NCBI GenBank assembly: GCA_002440945.1
Contig: DJWG01000062.1
Coordinates: 1 to 6,640 of the forward strand
DNA length: 6,640 nucleotides
From: Rhodobacteraceae bacterium UBA6236
GTDB taxonomy: Bacteria; Pseudomonadota; Alphaproteobacteria; Rhodobacterales; Rhodobacteraceae
Direction of reading: 5' to 3'
How positions within the stretch are numbered: position 1 is the first letter of the stretch; every line of letters begins with the position of its first letter. The notes beneath the pieces are model-generated. The model searched no databases, was not told where the DNA came from, and was given only the letters and a program-made list of their open reading frames with translations. The translations under genes were made by a program, and so were the position numbers. Below, piece by piece: positions 1 through 6,413 of the stretch.

Positions 1-1374
<1,374 letters not shown>

Positions 1375-1452
1375 TGCGGGATCTGAGTATTTGAACAAAG
1401 AAGAAGCCGCAGAGGTTCGCGGGGGGTAAGCCGCAACAGTATCGGTCGTCCG

Positions 1453-1481
1453 TTGCGTTCAGTCCGATAATGAAGATTATG
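1453..1481 (+). promoter_or_regulatory. Candidate housekeeping promoter for rpe
   Basis: TTGCGT (1453-1458) is followed after 16 bases by GATTAT (1475-1480), or after 17 by ATTATG (1476-1481), giving a plausible sigma-70-type -35/-10 pair about 75 bases before the rpe start codon. The area (1467-1490) is the only AT-rich part of the pgm-rpe gap. A short dyad, ATAAT-GAAG-ATTAT (1467-1480), overlaps the -10 element and could be an operator. The rest of the gap (1368-1452 and 1491-1543) holds an A/G-rich stretch at 1385-1406 and nothing else recognisable. Confidence 0.35.
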
Positions 1482-1543
1482 TAAATATATCGCCCGCAAC
1501 CGGCTTGCTTTACCTTGGTCGCCGATCCCGATACGACTTCGCC

Positions 1544-1550
1544 AAAGGAG
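1544..1550 (+). promoter_or_regulatory. Ribosome binding site of rpe
   Basis: AAAGGAG ends seven bases before the ATG at 1558. It is a strong Shine-Dalgarno sequence and fixes the rpe start. Confidence 0.8.
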
Positions 1551-1557
1551 AACCGCC

Positions 1558-2241
1558 ATGACCTTTGACCGCCGCCCGAAGATCGCCCCTTCGATCCTTT
1601 CTGCCGATTTCGCCAATTTCGGCGCCGAGATCCGCGCCATCGAGGCGCAAGGCGCTGACTGGGTCCATGTCGATGTCATGGACGGCCATTTCGTTCCCAA
1701 CATCACCTTCGGGCCGCAAACCTGCCGCGCCATCCGGCCGCATATTAACACAGTCATGGACGTGCATCTGATGATCGCGCCGGTCGATCCCTATATCGAG
1801 GCCTTCGCCGGCGCCGGCGCGGATTTCATCTCGATCCATGTCGAAGCCGGTCCGCACACGCACCGCAGCCTCCAGGCCATTCGCGCCGCCGGTGCGCGCC
1901 CGGGCATCGCGATCAATCCGGGCACGTCGGTCGAGGCGCTGGAAAACCTGCTCGACCTTGTGGATCTGGTGAACGTCATGGGCGTAAACCCCGGTTTTGG
2001 CGGGCAGAAATTCATCCGTTCGCAGCTTGTGAAGATCGAGCGACTGCGCCAGATGATCGGAGATCGACCGATCCATATCGAAATCGACGGCGGCGTGGCG
2101 CTGGATACGATCGCGGATATCGCGCGGGCTGGCGCGGATGTGTTTGTTGCCGGCAACGCGGTCTTTTCCGGCGGATCGGTCGATAAGCCCGAGGTTTATG
2201 GCCATAATATCAGCACCTTGCGCGGACTTGCGCAGATCTGA
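1558..2241 (+). CDS. rpe: Ribulose-phosphate 3-epimerase
   Basis: Interconverts ribulose-5-phosphate and xylulose-5-phosphate in the pentose-phosphate pathway (and the Calvin cycle where present). The 227-residue length matches the family, a single TIM barrel. Seen in order: APSILSAD (10-17), VHVDVMDGHFVPN (36-48) with metal ligand His37 and metal ligand/acid-base Asp39, DVHLM (68-72) with metal ligand His70, NPGFGGQ (144-150), and IEIDGGV (174-180) with metal ligand/acid-base Asp177. Two usually conserved small polar positions differ: Gly142 in VMGVNPGFGG, where Ser or Thr is usual, and Asn200 in VAGNAVF, where Ser is usual. The catalytic and metal residues are intact, so activity is expected. 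A strong Shine-Dalgarno precedes the ATG. The thioredoxin-like gene starts 14 bases after the stop, suggesting a two-gene operon. Confidence 0.96.
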   Translation: MTFDRRPKIAPSILSADFANFGAEIRAIEAQGADWVHVDVMDGHFVPNITFGPQTCRAIRPHINTVMDVHLMIAPVDPYIEAFAGAGADFISIHVEAGPHTHRSLQAIRAAGARPGIAINPGTSVEALENLLDLVDLVNVMGVNPGFGGQKFIRSQLVKIERLRQMIGDRPIHIEIDGGVALDTIADIARAGADVFVAGNAVFSGGSVDKPEVYGHNISTLRGLAQI

Positions 2242-2255
2242 GTGGAGCTTGAGCC

Positions 2256-2807
2256 ATGGCCGTCTCACCCCCCGTCTGCGATTTCGGCTGGCAAGCCCCT
2301 GATTTCACGCTGCCCGGGACCGATGGCCGCAGCTGGAGCTTTCGCGACATCGCCGGGCCGAAGGGAACGCTTGTCATGTTCCTGTGCAATCACTGCCCCT
2401 ATGTCCAGTCGGTGCTTGACCGGATTCTGCGGGATGCACACGACCTGCAGCGGATCGGCATCGGCGTGGTGGCGATTTCCTCAAACGATGTCGAGGCTTA
2501 TCCCGAAGACGGCTTTGCCGAGATGAAGGAACTTGCCGCGGCCAAGGGCTTTCCCTTTCCTTATCTTTACGACGCGACCCAGGCGGTTGCGCAAGGATAC
2601 GGCGCCGTCTGCACACCGGACTTTTTCGGGTTCAACGCCGACGGCCAGCTTCAATATCGCGGCAGGCTCGATGCCTCCGGGCGGAAGCCCGGGCCCGCGG
2701 ATGCCAGGCGCGAGTTGTATGAGGCGATGGTTCAGATCGCAGAAACCGGCCTCGGGCCAAGGGAGCAAGTCGCTTCAATGGGCTGTTCGATCAAGTGGAA
2801 AGTGTGA
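2256..2807 (+). CDS. Thioredoxin-fold, peroxiredoxin-like (AhpC/TSA-type) protein
   Basis: A cytoplasmic thioredoxin-fold protein of 183 residues, likely a thiol peroxidase or disulfide reductase; the substrate is unknown. It starts with APDFTLPGTDGR (14-25), the usual AhpC/TlpA/PRX entry strand. It carries the motif CNHCPYV (44-50), a CxxC pair in the redox-active position, and then TPDFFGF (120-126), which contains the cis-proline loop. Third and fourth candidate cysteines are Cys119, just before that loop, and Cys177 in the C-terminal SMGCSIKWK (174-182). FLCNHCPYV with a C-terminal GCSIKWK is typical of the PRX-like thioredoxin family with a CNHCPYV core. No signal peptide or membrane segment is seen. 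TGGAG (2243-2247) lies eight bases before the ATG and supports this start. The 14-base gap to rpe suggests translation from a shared mRNA. It may serve redox defence; a direct link to Rpe is not shown. Confidence 0.87.
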   Translation: MAVSPPVCDFGWQAPDFTLPGTDGRSWSFRDIAGPKGTLVMFLCNHCPYVQSVLDRILRDAHDLQRIGIGVVAISSNDVEAYPEDGFAEMKELAAAKGFPFPYLYDATQAVAQGYGAVCTPDFFGFNADGQLQYRGRLDASGRKPGPADARRELYEAMVQIAETGLGPREQVASMGCSIKWKV

Positions 2808-2827
2808 CAGGGCGTCTGACCGCCCTG
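2808..2827. terminator. Hairpin between convergent genes, candidate bidirectional terminator
   Basis: CAGGGCG (2808-2814) pairs perfectly with CGCCCTG (2821-2827) around a six-base loop. It begins directly after the stop codon of the thioredoxin-like gene and lies ten bases beyond the stop of the convergent oxidoreductase gene, filling most of their 30-base gap. Neither side has a good T-run, so termination may be weak or Rho-assisted. Confidence 0.45.
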
Positions 2828-2837
2828 CCCTGATCCC

Positions 2838-4019
2838 TCAGACGATGGCCTGTTCCAGGAATGGCCGTCCTTCCAGCACCCGCTCCACGCCCAGGTCGGA
2901 CAGATCGAGCGTCTGGTAGCTGCCGGCCGTGATCAGTTCGGCCAACCCCCGGCCCACGGCCGGAGACTGCTGGAGCCCGTGGCCAGAGAAGCCAGCCGCG
3001 ACGTAGAAGTTCTGCATTCCCGGCCAGCGCCCGATGATCGCGTTCTGGTCCAGCGTGTTGAAGTCGTAATGCCCCGCCCAAAGCCGCGTGACCTTGGCGG
3101 CGCCGAAGCCCTCGGCCCGGGCATAGAGCTTTTCCCAGATATCCGCTTCGAACTCATGCGCGTTGGGTTCGAAATCATCCGCGTCGCAGGGACCATCCTG
3201 ATCCGGGACCGTTGCGGTCAGCCATTGGTTGTGTTCGGGACGCATGTAGATGCCCGAAGGGTCGATGATCAGCGGCGCCTCGGGGTGGCGGGCCCCGGGC
3301 GCGTCCACGATGAAGACCGTGCGCTTCCTCGGCTCAACCGGCAGCGACAGCCCGGCCCAGCCGCAGACTTGCGCCGAACGGGTTCCGGCGGCGGAAACCA
3401 CCGCGCCCGCCGCCATGCGGCCGTTCTTTTCCAGCGTCACGGCGACGACATGATCGCCGTCGCGTTCCAGGCCGATGGCGCGGTCCTGCACGAAGACCGC
3501 CCCCCGTGCCCGCGCGGCATTCCTGAACCCGGTCACAAGGCCCATGTTGTCGAACGACCCCTCGTCGCGGGTGCCGAAACTGCCCGCCGCCAGGTCATCG
3601 ACGTTCATCCAGGGAAAGCGCTTCTGGACCTCGGCGGGGGACAGAACATGCGTGTCGGCGCCAAGGCCGCGCTGCATCACGGCCAGTTCTTCCAGCAGCG
3701 CCGCGCCGGTTTCGCTGCGGGTCAGGAACAGATAGCCGGTTTCCCGCAGGCCAAGATCGGGCACGCCGCCCTCAGGCCCAAGCCATTCAGAAAAATTCCG
3801 AACGAAATCAATTCCGAAGCGCGATATGTTGACGTTGACCGGGTTCGAGAACTGCGACCGGATCGAGGCCGCCGAAAGGGCGGTGGCCGATTTCGCATAG
3901 CTCGGGTCCATCTCGACCACCAGAACGCTCAGGTCGGGCTGCATCCCCTTCAGCCACCAGGCGGTCGAGGCGCCGGAAACCGCGCCCCCGACGATGACCA
4001 CATCCCATTGATCCTGCAT
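2838..4019 (-). CDS. FAD-dependent oxidoreductase, FOXRED1-like (DAO family)
   Basis: A flavoprotein of the D-amino-acid oxidase/sarcosine dehydrogenase superfamily, expected to oxidise an amine or amino acid; the substrate cannot be read from the sequence. With the start at 4019 it has 393 residues. The N-terminal FAD Rossmann motif is VVIVGGAVSGAS (7-18), followed by the ribose-binding acid Glu36. The segment SATALSAASIRSQFS (44-58) follows. Near the C-terminus are WAGHYDFNTLDQNAIIG (314-330) and SGHGLQQSPAVGR (345-357). These segments closely resemble human FOXRED1, a mitochondrial complex I assembly factor, more than classical sarcosine oxidase. The upstream ATG at 4034 would add five residues but has only a purine run touching the start codon. 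The ATG at 4019 has AAGGGG six bases ahead and is preferred. No signal peptide is seen. The gene is divergent from the LuxR-type regulator, a possible controller. Confidence 0.88.
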   Translation of the reverse strand: MQDQWDVVIVGGAVSGASTAWWLKGMQPDLSVLVVEMDPSYAKSATALSAASIRSQFSNPVNVNISRFGIDFVRNFSEWLGPEGGVPDLGLRETGYLFLTRSETGAALLEELAVMQRGLGADTHVLSPAEVQKRFPWMNVDDLAAGSFGTRDEGSFDNMGLVTGFRNAARARGAVFVQDRAIGLERDGDHVVAVTLEKNGRMAAGAVVSAAGTRSAQVCGWAGLSLPVEPRKRTVFIVDAPGARHPEAPLIIDPSGIYMRPEHNQWLTATVPDQDGPCDADDFEPNAHEFEADIWEKLYARAEGFGAAKVTRLWAGHYDFNTLDQNAIIGRWPGMQNFYVAAGFSGHGLQQSPAVGRGLAELITAGSYQTLDLSDLGVERVLEGRPFLEQAIV

Positions 4020-4025
4020 GCCCTG

Positions 4026-4031
4026 CCCCTT
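4026..4031 (-). promoter_or_regulatory. Ribosome binding site deciding the oxidoreductase start
   Basis: On the minus strand AAGGGG ends six bases before the ATG at 4019. It lies inside the five-codon extension that a start at 4034 would translate, and the 4034 ATG has no properly spaced site. This favours the shorter protein. Confidence 0.6.
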
Positions 4032-4034
4032 CAT

Positions 4035-4209
4035 TCCCCAGACTCACGGCTGTCGCAAATTGCGCGGCCGCACCCTAGGAGCGCCCAGAACGCTCGACAA
4101 GGCCGGATCGGCATGGCATGACAACTTATGCAGGGTGTGGAAGGATCGCAGGTCTTGCGGATACCGAACGAGGATCATCGGCATCGCCCGACCAGTCGGG
4201 ACGGTCTTG
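4035..4209. promoter_or_regulatory. Divergent control region between oxidoreductase and LuxR-type genes
   Basis: About 175-190 bases separate the two divergent start codons, so both promoters should lie here. No convincing consensus promoter is seen. A weak minus-strand candidate is TTGTCG, 17 bases, then TAGGGT, just after the CGAGCG/CGCTC area near 4080-4100. A weak + strand candidate is TCGACA (4094-4099), 17 bases, then CATGAC. A small dyad GAGCG-N7-CGCTC (4079-4095) could be an operator. The frame of the LuxR gene is open through this region back to an ATG at 4018, but the protein family begins at 4210. Confidence 0.4.
4187..4200 (+). other. Dyad overlapping the LuxR-gene ribosome binding site
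   Basis: CCCGAC-CA-GTCGGG is a perfect 6-bp inverted repeat. Its right arm contains GGGA (4198-4201), the only Shine-Dalgarno-like sequence for the ATG at 4210 (eight bases away). As RNA, five pairs with a four-base loop could cover the ribosome binding site; as DNA it could be an operator. Both roles are inference. Confidence 0.3.
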
Positions 4210-4980
4210 ATGTCGCGTAGCTCTCTCACCGCCCATCTGCAGCGCGTCTTCGATGCCCGCAGCATCGCCGAAATCTGGCGGCTGCATGTGGATCAGATGG
4301 CCAGCTACGGCCTGCCGCAACTGCTTTACGTCTTCACCCGCTTCCGCACCGCGAATTCCTTCGGCAAGGTCGACGACATCCTCGTCCTGTCGAACCACCC
4401 GCAGGAATATCTGGACGCCTATTTCTATTCGGGCCTTTGCCTGCAGGCGCCGATGCTGAAATGGGCCGCAACCCATGACGGCGCGCAATCCTGGCGGCTG
4501 ATCGCCGAACGTGCCACGGCGCCGGATCTGACGGTCGCGGAACGCGAGATCATGGCGCTGAACGCCCGCTGGGGCGTGACGGCGGGCTATACCATCGGCT
4601 TTCGTGATATTTCGGTTCGCGCCAAGGGCGGGATCGGGCTTTCGGTGCCGCCGGGCAAGACCCAGGATGACGCCGATGCCATCTGGGACGAATTCGGGGA
4701 CGAGATCCTGACGATCAACAACGTCACCCATCTGCGGATGACCGTCATGCCCTATGCCTCGTCCCGCCGGGCACTGACGCAGCGCCAGCGCGAAACGCTG
4801 GAATGGGTCGGCGAAGGCAAGACCACGCAGGACATCGCCACGATCATGGGACTGACGCCGGCAACGGTGGAAAAACACCTGCGCCTGGCACGCGAGGCGC
4901 TTGACGTCGACACGACCGCGCAGGCGGTCTTGAAGGCATCCTTCCAGAACCAGATCTTCATCCAGCCGACCCACGCATGA
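4210..4980 (+). CDS. LuxR-family transcriptional regulator, probable LuxR solo
   Basis: A cytoplasmic DNA-binding regulator of 256 residues. Residues 15-170 resemble the autoinducer-binding domain; 189-245 form the LuxR helix-turn-helix, with LTQRQRETLEWVGEGKTTQDIA (189-210) and TPATVEKHLRLAREAL (216-231). Compared with the TraR/LuxR invariant pocket residues, Tyr71, Pro81, Trp95 and Gly126 are retained. The tryptophan of the PEEW motif is Tyr67, and the nearly invariant ligand-binding Asp of the DP motif is Ala80 (APM instead of DPV). A normal acyl-homoserine lactone may therefore bind poorly or not at all. In the DNA-binding domain the conserved Glu195 and Gly203 are present. No luxI-like gene is in the window. 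The frame extends upstream to 4018, but the added residues look like translated non-coding DNA. The start at 4210 gives a normal family length although its Shine-Dalgarno (GGGA) is modest. Confidence 0.88.
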   Translation: MSRSSLTAHLQRVFDARSIAEIWRLHVDQMASYGLPQLLYVFTRFRTANSFGKVDDILVLSNHPQEYLDAYFYSGLCLQAPMLKWAATHDGAQSWRLIAERATAPDLTVAEREIMALNARWGVTAGYTIGFRDISVRAKGGIGLSVPPGKTQDDADAIWDEFGDEILTINNVTHLRMTVMPYASSRRALTQRQRETLEWVGEGKTTQDIATIMGLTPATVEKHLRLAREALDVDTTAQAVLKASFQNQIFIQPTHA

Positions 4981-5026
4981 TCGACCTCAGGTTGAGCGGC
5001 CCAGGGGCGGTTCGAGCATGGAGATT

Positions 5027-5059
5027 TTGAATTGATATTTGTTAATAGAATTTAAATTC
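5027..5059 (+). promoter_or_regulatory. AT-rich island, candidate promoter with 12-bp palindrome
   Basis: TTGAAT (5027-5032) or TTGATA (5032-5037) could act as -35 elements, with ATTTAA/TTTAAA (5050-5056) as a weak -10 about 17-18 bases after TTGAAT. The palindrome GAATTTAAATTC (5048-5059) is perfect, and TTGAATT (5027-5033) is repeated inverted as AATTCAA (5055-5061). Such composition in a GC-rich genome often marks promoters or nucleoid-protein sites. Any transcript would run into the terminator at 5168. Confidence 0.3.
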
Positions 5060-5114
5060 AATTGCTTACAAGGTTTTCAGCCTCAATGCGGAACAATCCG
5101 ATCTTGAAGATGAC

Positions 5115-5146
5115 GTAAAGGTAAGGTTTCCCTTACTTTCCCTAAA
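5115..5146. repeat. Dyad of short purine and pyrimidine repeats
   Basis: GTAAAG and GTAAGG (5115-5126) stand in tandem, followed by TTTCCCTTAC (5127-5136) and TTTCCCTAAA (5137-5146), two 10-base units one helical turn apart. GTAAGG (5121-5126) and CCTTAC (5131-5136) form a perfect inverted repeat with a four-base centre. The symmetry resembles a protein operator, or an RNA hairpin if transcribed. No known binding site is recognised. Confidence 0.4.
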
Positions 5147-5167
5147 CATGCATCAGATGGCATATAA

Positions 5168-5221
5168 CCCGTGTTCCGCGAGTGGTGGCTTTGCTAGGAA
5201 CACGGGCCTTCCTTTTATTTT
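5168..5221 (+). terminator. Rho-independent terminator downstream of the LuxR gene
   Basis: CCCGTGTTCC (5168-5177) pairs perfectly with GGAACACGGG (5197-5206). A T-rich tract, CCTTCCTTTTATTTT (5207-5221), follows. The 19-base loop can form a few more pairs (GC at 5178-5179 with GC at 5193-5194 and neighbouring wobble pairs). The T-tract lies only on the right side, so it works on + strand transcripts, coming either from the LuxR gene or from a separate short RNA. Confidence 0.75.
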
Positions 5222-5226
5222 AAAGG

Positions 5227-5279
5227 GGCCCGATGCCGGGAAACCGGTGTGGCCTCGGGAAGTTATCCCCCTCCCGGGG
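5227..5279 (+). other. Two partly exclusive G/C-rich hairpins
   Basis: CCGG-GAAA-CCGG (5236-5247) is a short stem with a GNRA tetraloop, and GGCC at 5227-5230 and 5251-5254 can close it further out. CCTCGGGA (5253-5260) can instead pair with TCCCGGGG (5272-5279) over an 11-base loop, sharing bases 5253-5254 with the first structure. No T-run follows and no riboswitch class is recognised. Confidence 0.3.
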
Positions 5280-5340
5280 TGGTTACAGTAAGGCGCGCTG
5301 TTCCGTTTCCCAGGGATTCAGTGCGTATTGGTGGTGTGTC

Positions 5341-5379
5341 AGAGATGCGTACCTGCTTATTTTGCAGGTGCGCATCTTT
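5341..5379. repeat. Long inverted repeat with 16-bp arms
   Basis: Bases 5341-5356 pair with 5364-5379 over a seven-base loop (TTATTTT), with only G-U type deviations (5350 with 5370, and 5342 with 5378). The inner core ACCTGC-N7-GCAGGT is a 19-bp dyad similar to the arms of lux boxes. The T-content after the right arm (TTTGCATTT) is weak for a terminator. It may be a terminator-like or palindromic element, or a regulator site. It codes for nothing. Confidence 0.5.
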
Positions 5380-5436
5380 GCATTTGGGCGATCCGGTTTC
5401 ATGTAGTCCTGCCGTCAAAGCCCCCTTCGCCGCGAC

Positions 5437-5464
5437 AAAAAAACGGCGCCGGAATCGGCGCCGT
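5437..5464 (-). terminator. Rho-independent terminator of the rpsB-tsf operon
   Basis: On the minus strand ACGGCGCCG, loop ATTC, CGGCGCCGT is followed directly by a run of seven T (seen as seven A at 5437-5443; the stem's terminal base pair is counted in that run). A perfect 9-bp stem 23 bases beyond the tsf stop makes this a textbook intrinsic terminator. Confidence 0.93.
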
Positions 5465-5487
5465 CAGATGTCCGGAAGATCGAAGGA

Positions 5488-6378
5488 TCAGGAGCCTTGC
5501 AGCGTCTTGGCGACCTCGGCCGCGAAATCCTCTTCCTTCTTCTCGATGCCTTCGCCCACCGCGACGCGGACATAGCCGGTGACTTCGACGCCGGCTTCTT
5601 CGGCGGCCTGGGCCACGGTCAGGTCCGGGTTGATGACGAACTTCTGGCCCAGCAGCGTGACTTCTTCGAAGAACTTCGACATGCGGCCGACGATCATCTT
5701 CTCGATCACCGATTCAGGCTTGCCGGATTCGCGGGCCTGTTCGGTCAGGACAGCCTTTTCACGCTCGATCAGCGCCGGGTCGAGGTCCTTTTCCGACAGC
5801 GAGGCGGGCGAGGTCGCGGCGATATGCATCGCGATCTGCTTGCCGACGGTTTCAGCCTTGTCCTTCGGGCCGTTCAGCGCGACCAGCACGCCGATCTTGC
5901 CCATGCCTTCCGCAGCCGCGTTGTGGACGTAGTGGACGACGGTTTCGCCTTCCAGAACATGCATCCGGCGCAGCGTCATGTTTTCGCCGATGCGCGCGAT
6001 GGCCTCGGTCAGCACTTCCTCGACCGGAGTGCCGTTCAGGTGGGTGGCTTTCAACACTTCCAGCGTCTCGCCGGTTTCCAGCGCGACCTTGGTGATCTCG
6101 CGCACCAGGGTCTGGAAGTCGGCGTTCTTGGCAACGAAGTCGGTTTCCGAGTTCAGCTCGATCGCGACGCCACGCCCGTCCGAAACGGCGACCCCGATCA
6201 GGCCTTCAGCAGCAACACGGCCCGATTTCTTGGCGGCCTTGGCCAGACCCTTGGTGCGCAGCCAGTCGACGGCGGCGTCCATGTCGCCGTTCGTCTCGGT
6301 CAGCGCCTTCTTGGCGTCCATCATGCCCGCGCCGGTCGACTCGCGCAGTTCCTTCACCATCTGGGCGGTGATCGTCAT
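5488..6378 (-). CDS. tsf: Translation elongation factor Ts
   Basis: Guanine-nucleotide exchange factor that releases GDP from EF-Tu during protein synthesis in the cytoplasm. The 296-residue length fits the family. The N-terminal UBA-like domain covers about residues 1-50 with [18 protein letters not shown] (9-26). The EF-Tu-contacting signature SETDFVAKN (77-85) is intact, and the core dimerisation-type subdomains follow to the end (for example [19 protein letters not shown]). On the minus strand GGGAG (6386-6390 complement) lies seven bases before the ATG and supports this start. It is the second gene of rpsB-tsf, with a 94-base spacer containing two hairpins and an intrinsic terminator downstream. 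Nothing unusual is seen in the protein. Confidence 0.98.
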   Translation of the reverse strand: MTITAQMVKELRESTGAGMMDAKKALTETNGDMDAAVDWLRTKGLAKAAKKSGRVAAEGLIGVAVSDGRGVAIELNSETDFVAKNADFQTLVREITKVALETGETLEVLKATHLNGTPVEEVLTEAIARIGENMTLRRMHVLEGETVVHYVHNAAAEGMGKIGVLVALNGPKDKAETVGKQIAMHIAATSPASLSEKDLDPALIEREKAVLTEQARESGKPESVIEKMIVGRMSKFFEEVTLLGQKFVINPDLTVAQAAEEAGVEVTGYVRVAVGEGIEKKEEDFAAEVAKTLQGS

Positions 6379-6413
6379 GGAAAAACTCCCTCATTGCTTG
6401 GGAAAACGGGTAT

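Larger units (their letters stand above)
5060..5221 (+). ncRNA. Possible small RNA ending at a strong terminator
   Basis: A transcript starting just after the AT-rich island would be about 150 bases and end at the intrinsic terminator at 5168-5221. It would contain the hairpin GTAAGG-TTTC-CCTTAC (5121-5136). No RNA family is recognised, and the terminator may instead simply end the LuxR mRNA about 190 bases beyond its stop. This is a proposal resting only on layout. Confidence 0.2.
4981..5436. other. Gene-free, structured intergenic region between the LuxR gene and tsf
   Basis: About 450 bases with no convincing gene. From left to right it holds: a small CTCA/TGAG hairpin just after the LuxR stop; an AT-rich island (5024-5064, only 6 G/C in 41 bases) with a 12-bp palindrome; a purine/pyrimidine dyad (5115-5142); a strong + strand terminator (5168-5221); two G/C-rich hairpins that partly exclude each other (5227-5279); and a long 16-bp-arm hairpin (5341-5379). 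Stretches 5280-5340 and 5380-5436 show nothing recognisable. Base composition at the island differs sharply from both flanking genes. Confidence 0.6.

Noticed and set aside
1404..1435. Direct repeat AAGCCGCA, two copies 24 bases apart
   Set aside because: Eight bases is easily chance in GC-rich DNA and no further symmetry is seen.
2979..4121. Long + strand open frame of 380 codons
   Set aside because: It lies antisense to the FOXRED1-like gene, whose motifs are clear; long antisense frames are common in GC-rich genes.
4018..4209. N-terminal extension of the LuxR-type protein by 64 residues
   Set aside because: It would overlap the oxidoreductase start and divergent promoters, its residues look non-coding, and the family length fits a start at 4210.
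5042..5055. CtrA-like site TTAA-N6-TTAA
   Set aside because: The CtrA consensus needs a seven-base spacer; here it is six, and AT-rich sequence gives such half-sites by chance.
5086..5118. Ten-codon leader-peptide frame (ATG at 5086)
   Set aside because: The only AGG is 11-12 bases away and there is no attenuator-type codon run.
5163..5168. TATAAC as a -10 element
   Set aside because: No acceptable -35 lies 16-18 bases upstream, and the start would fall inside the terminator stem.
5148..5291. Open frame of 47 codons starting at the ATG at 5148
   Set aside because: It has no Shine-Dalgarno, runs straight through the strong terminator hairpin, and its Pro/Gly-rich translation looks like non-coding DNA.
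5249..5575. Open frame of 108 codons on the + strand
   Set aside because: It crosses the long hairpin and the tsf terminator and enters the tsf gene antisense; the Arg/Ser/Pro-rich translation resembles no protein.
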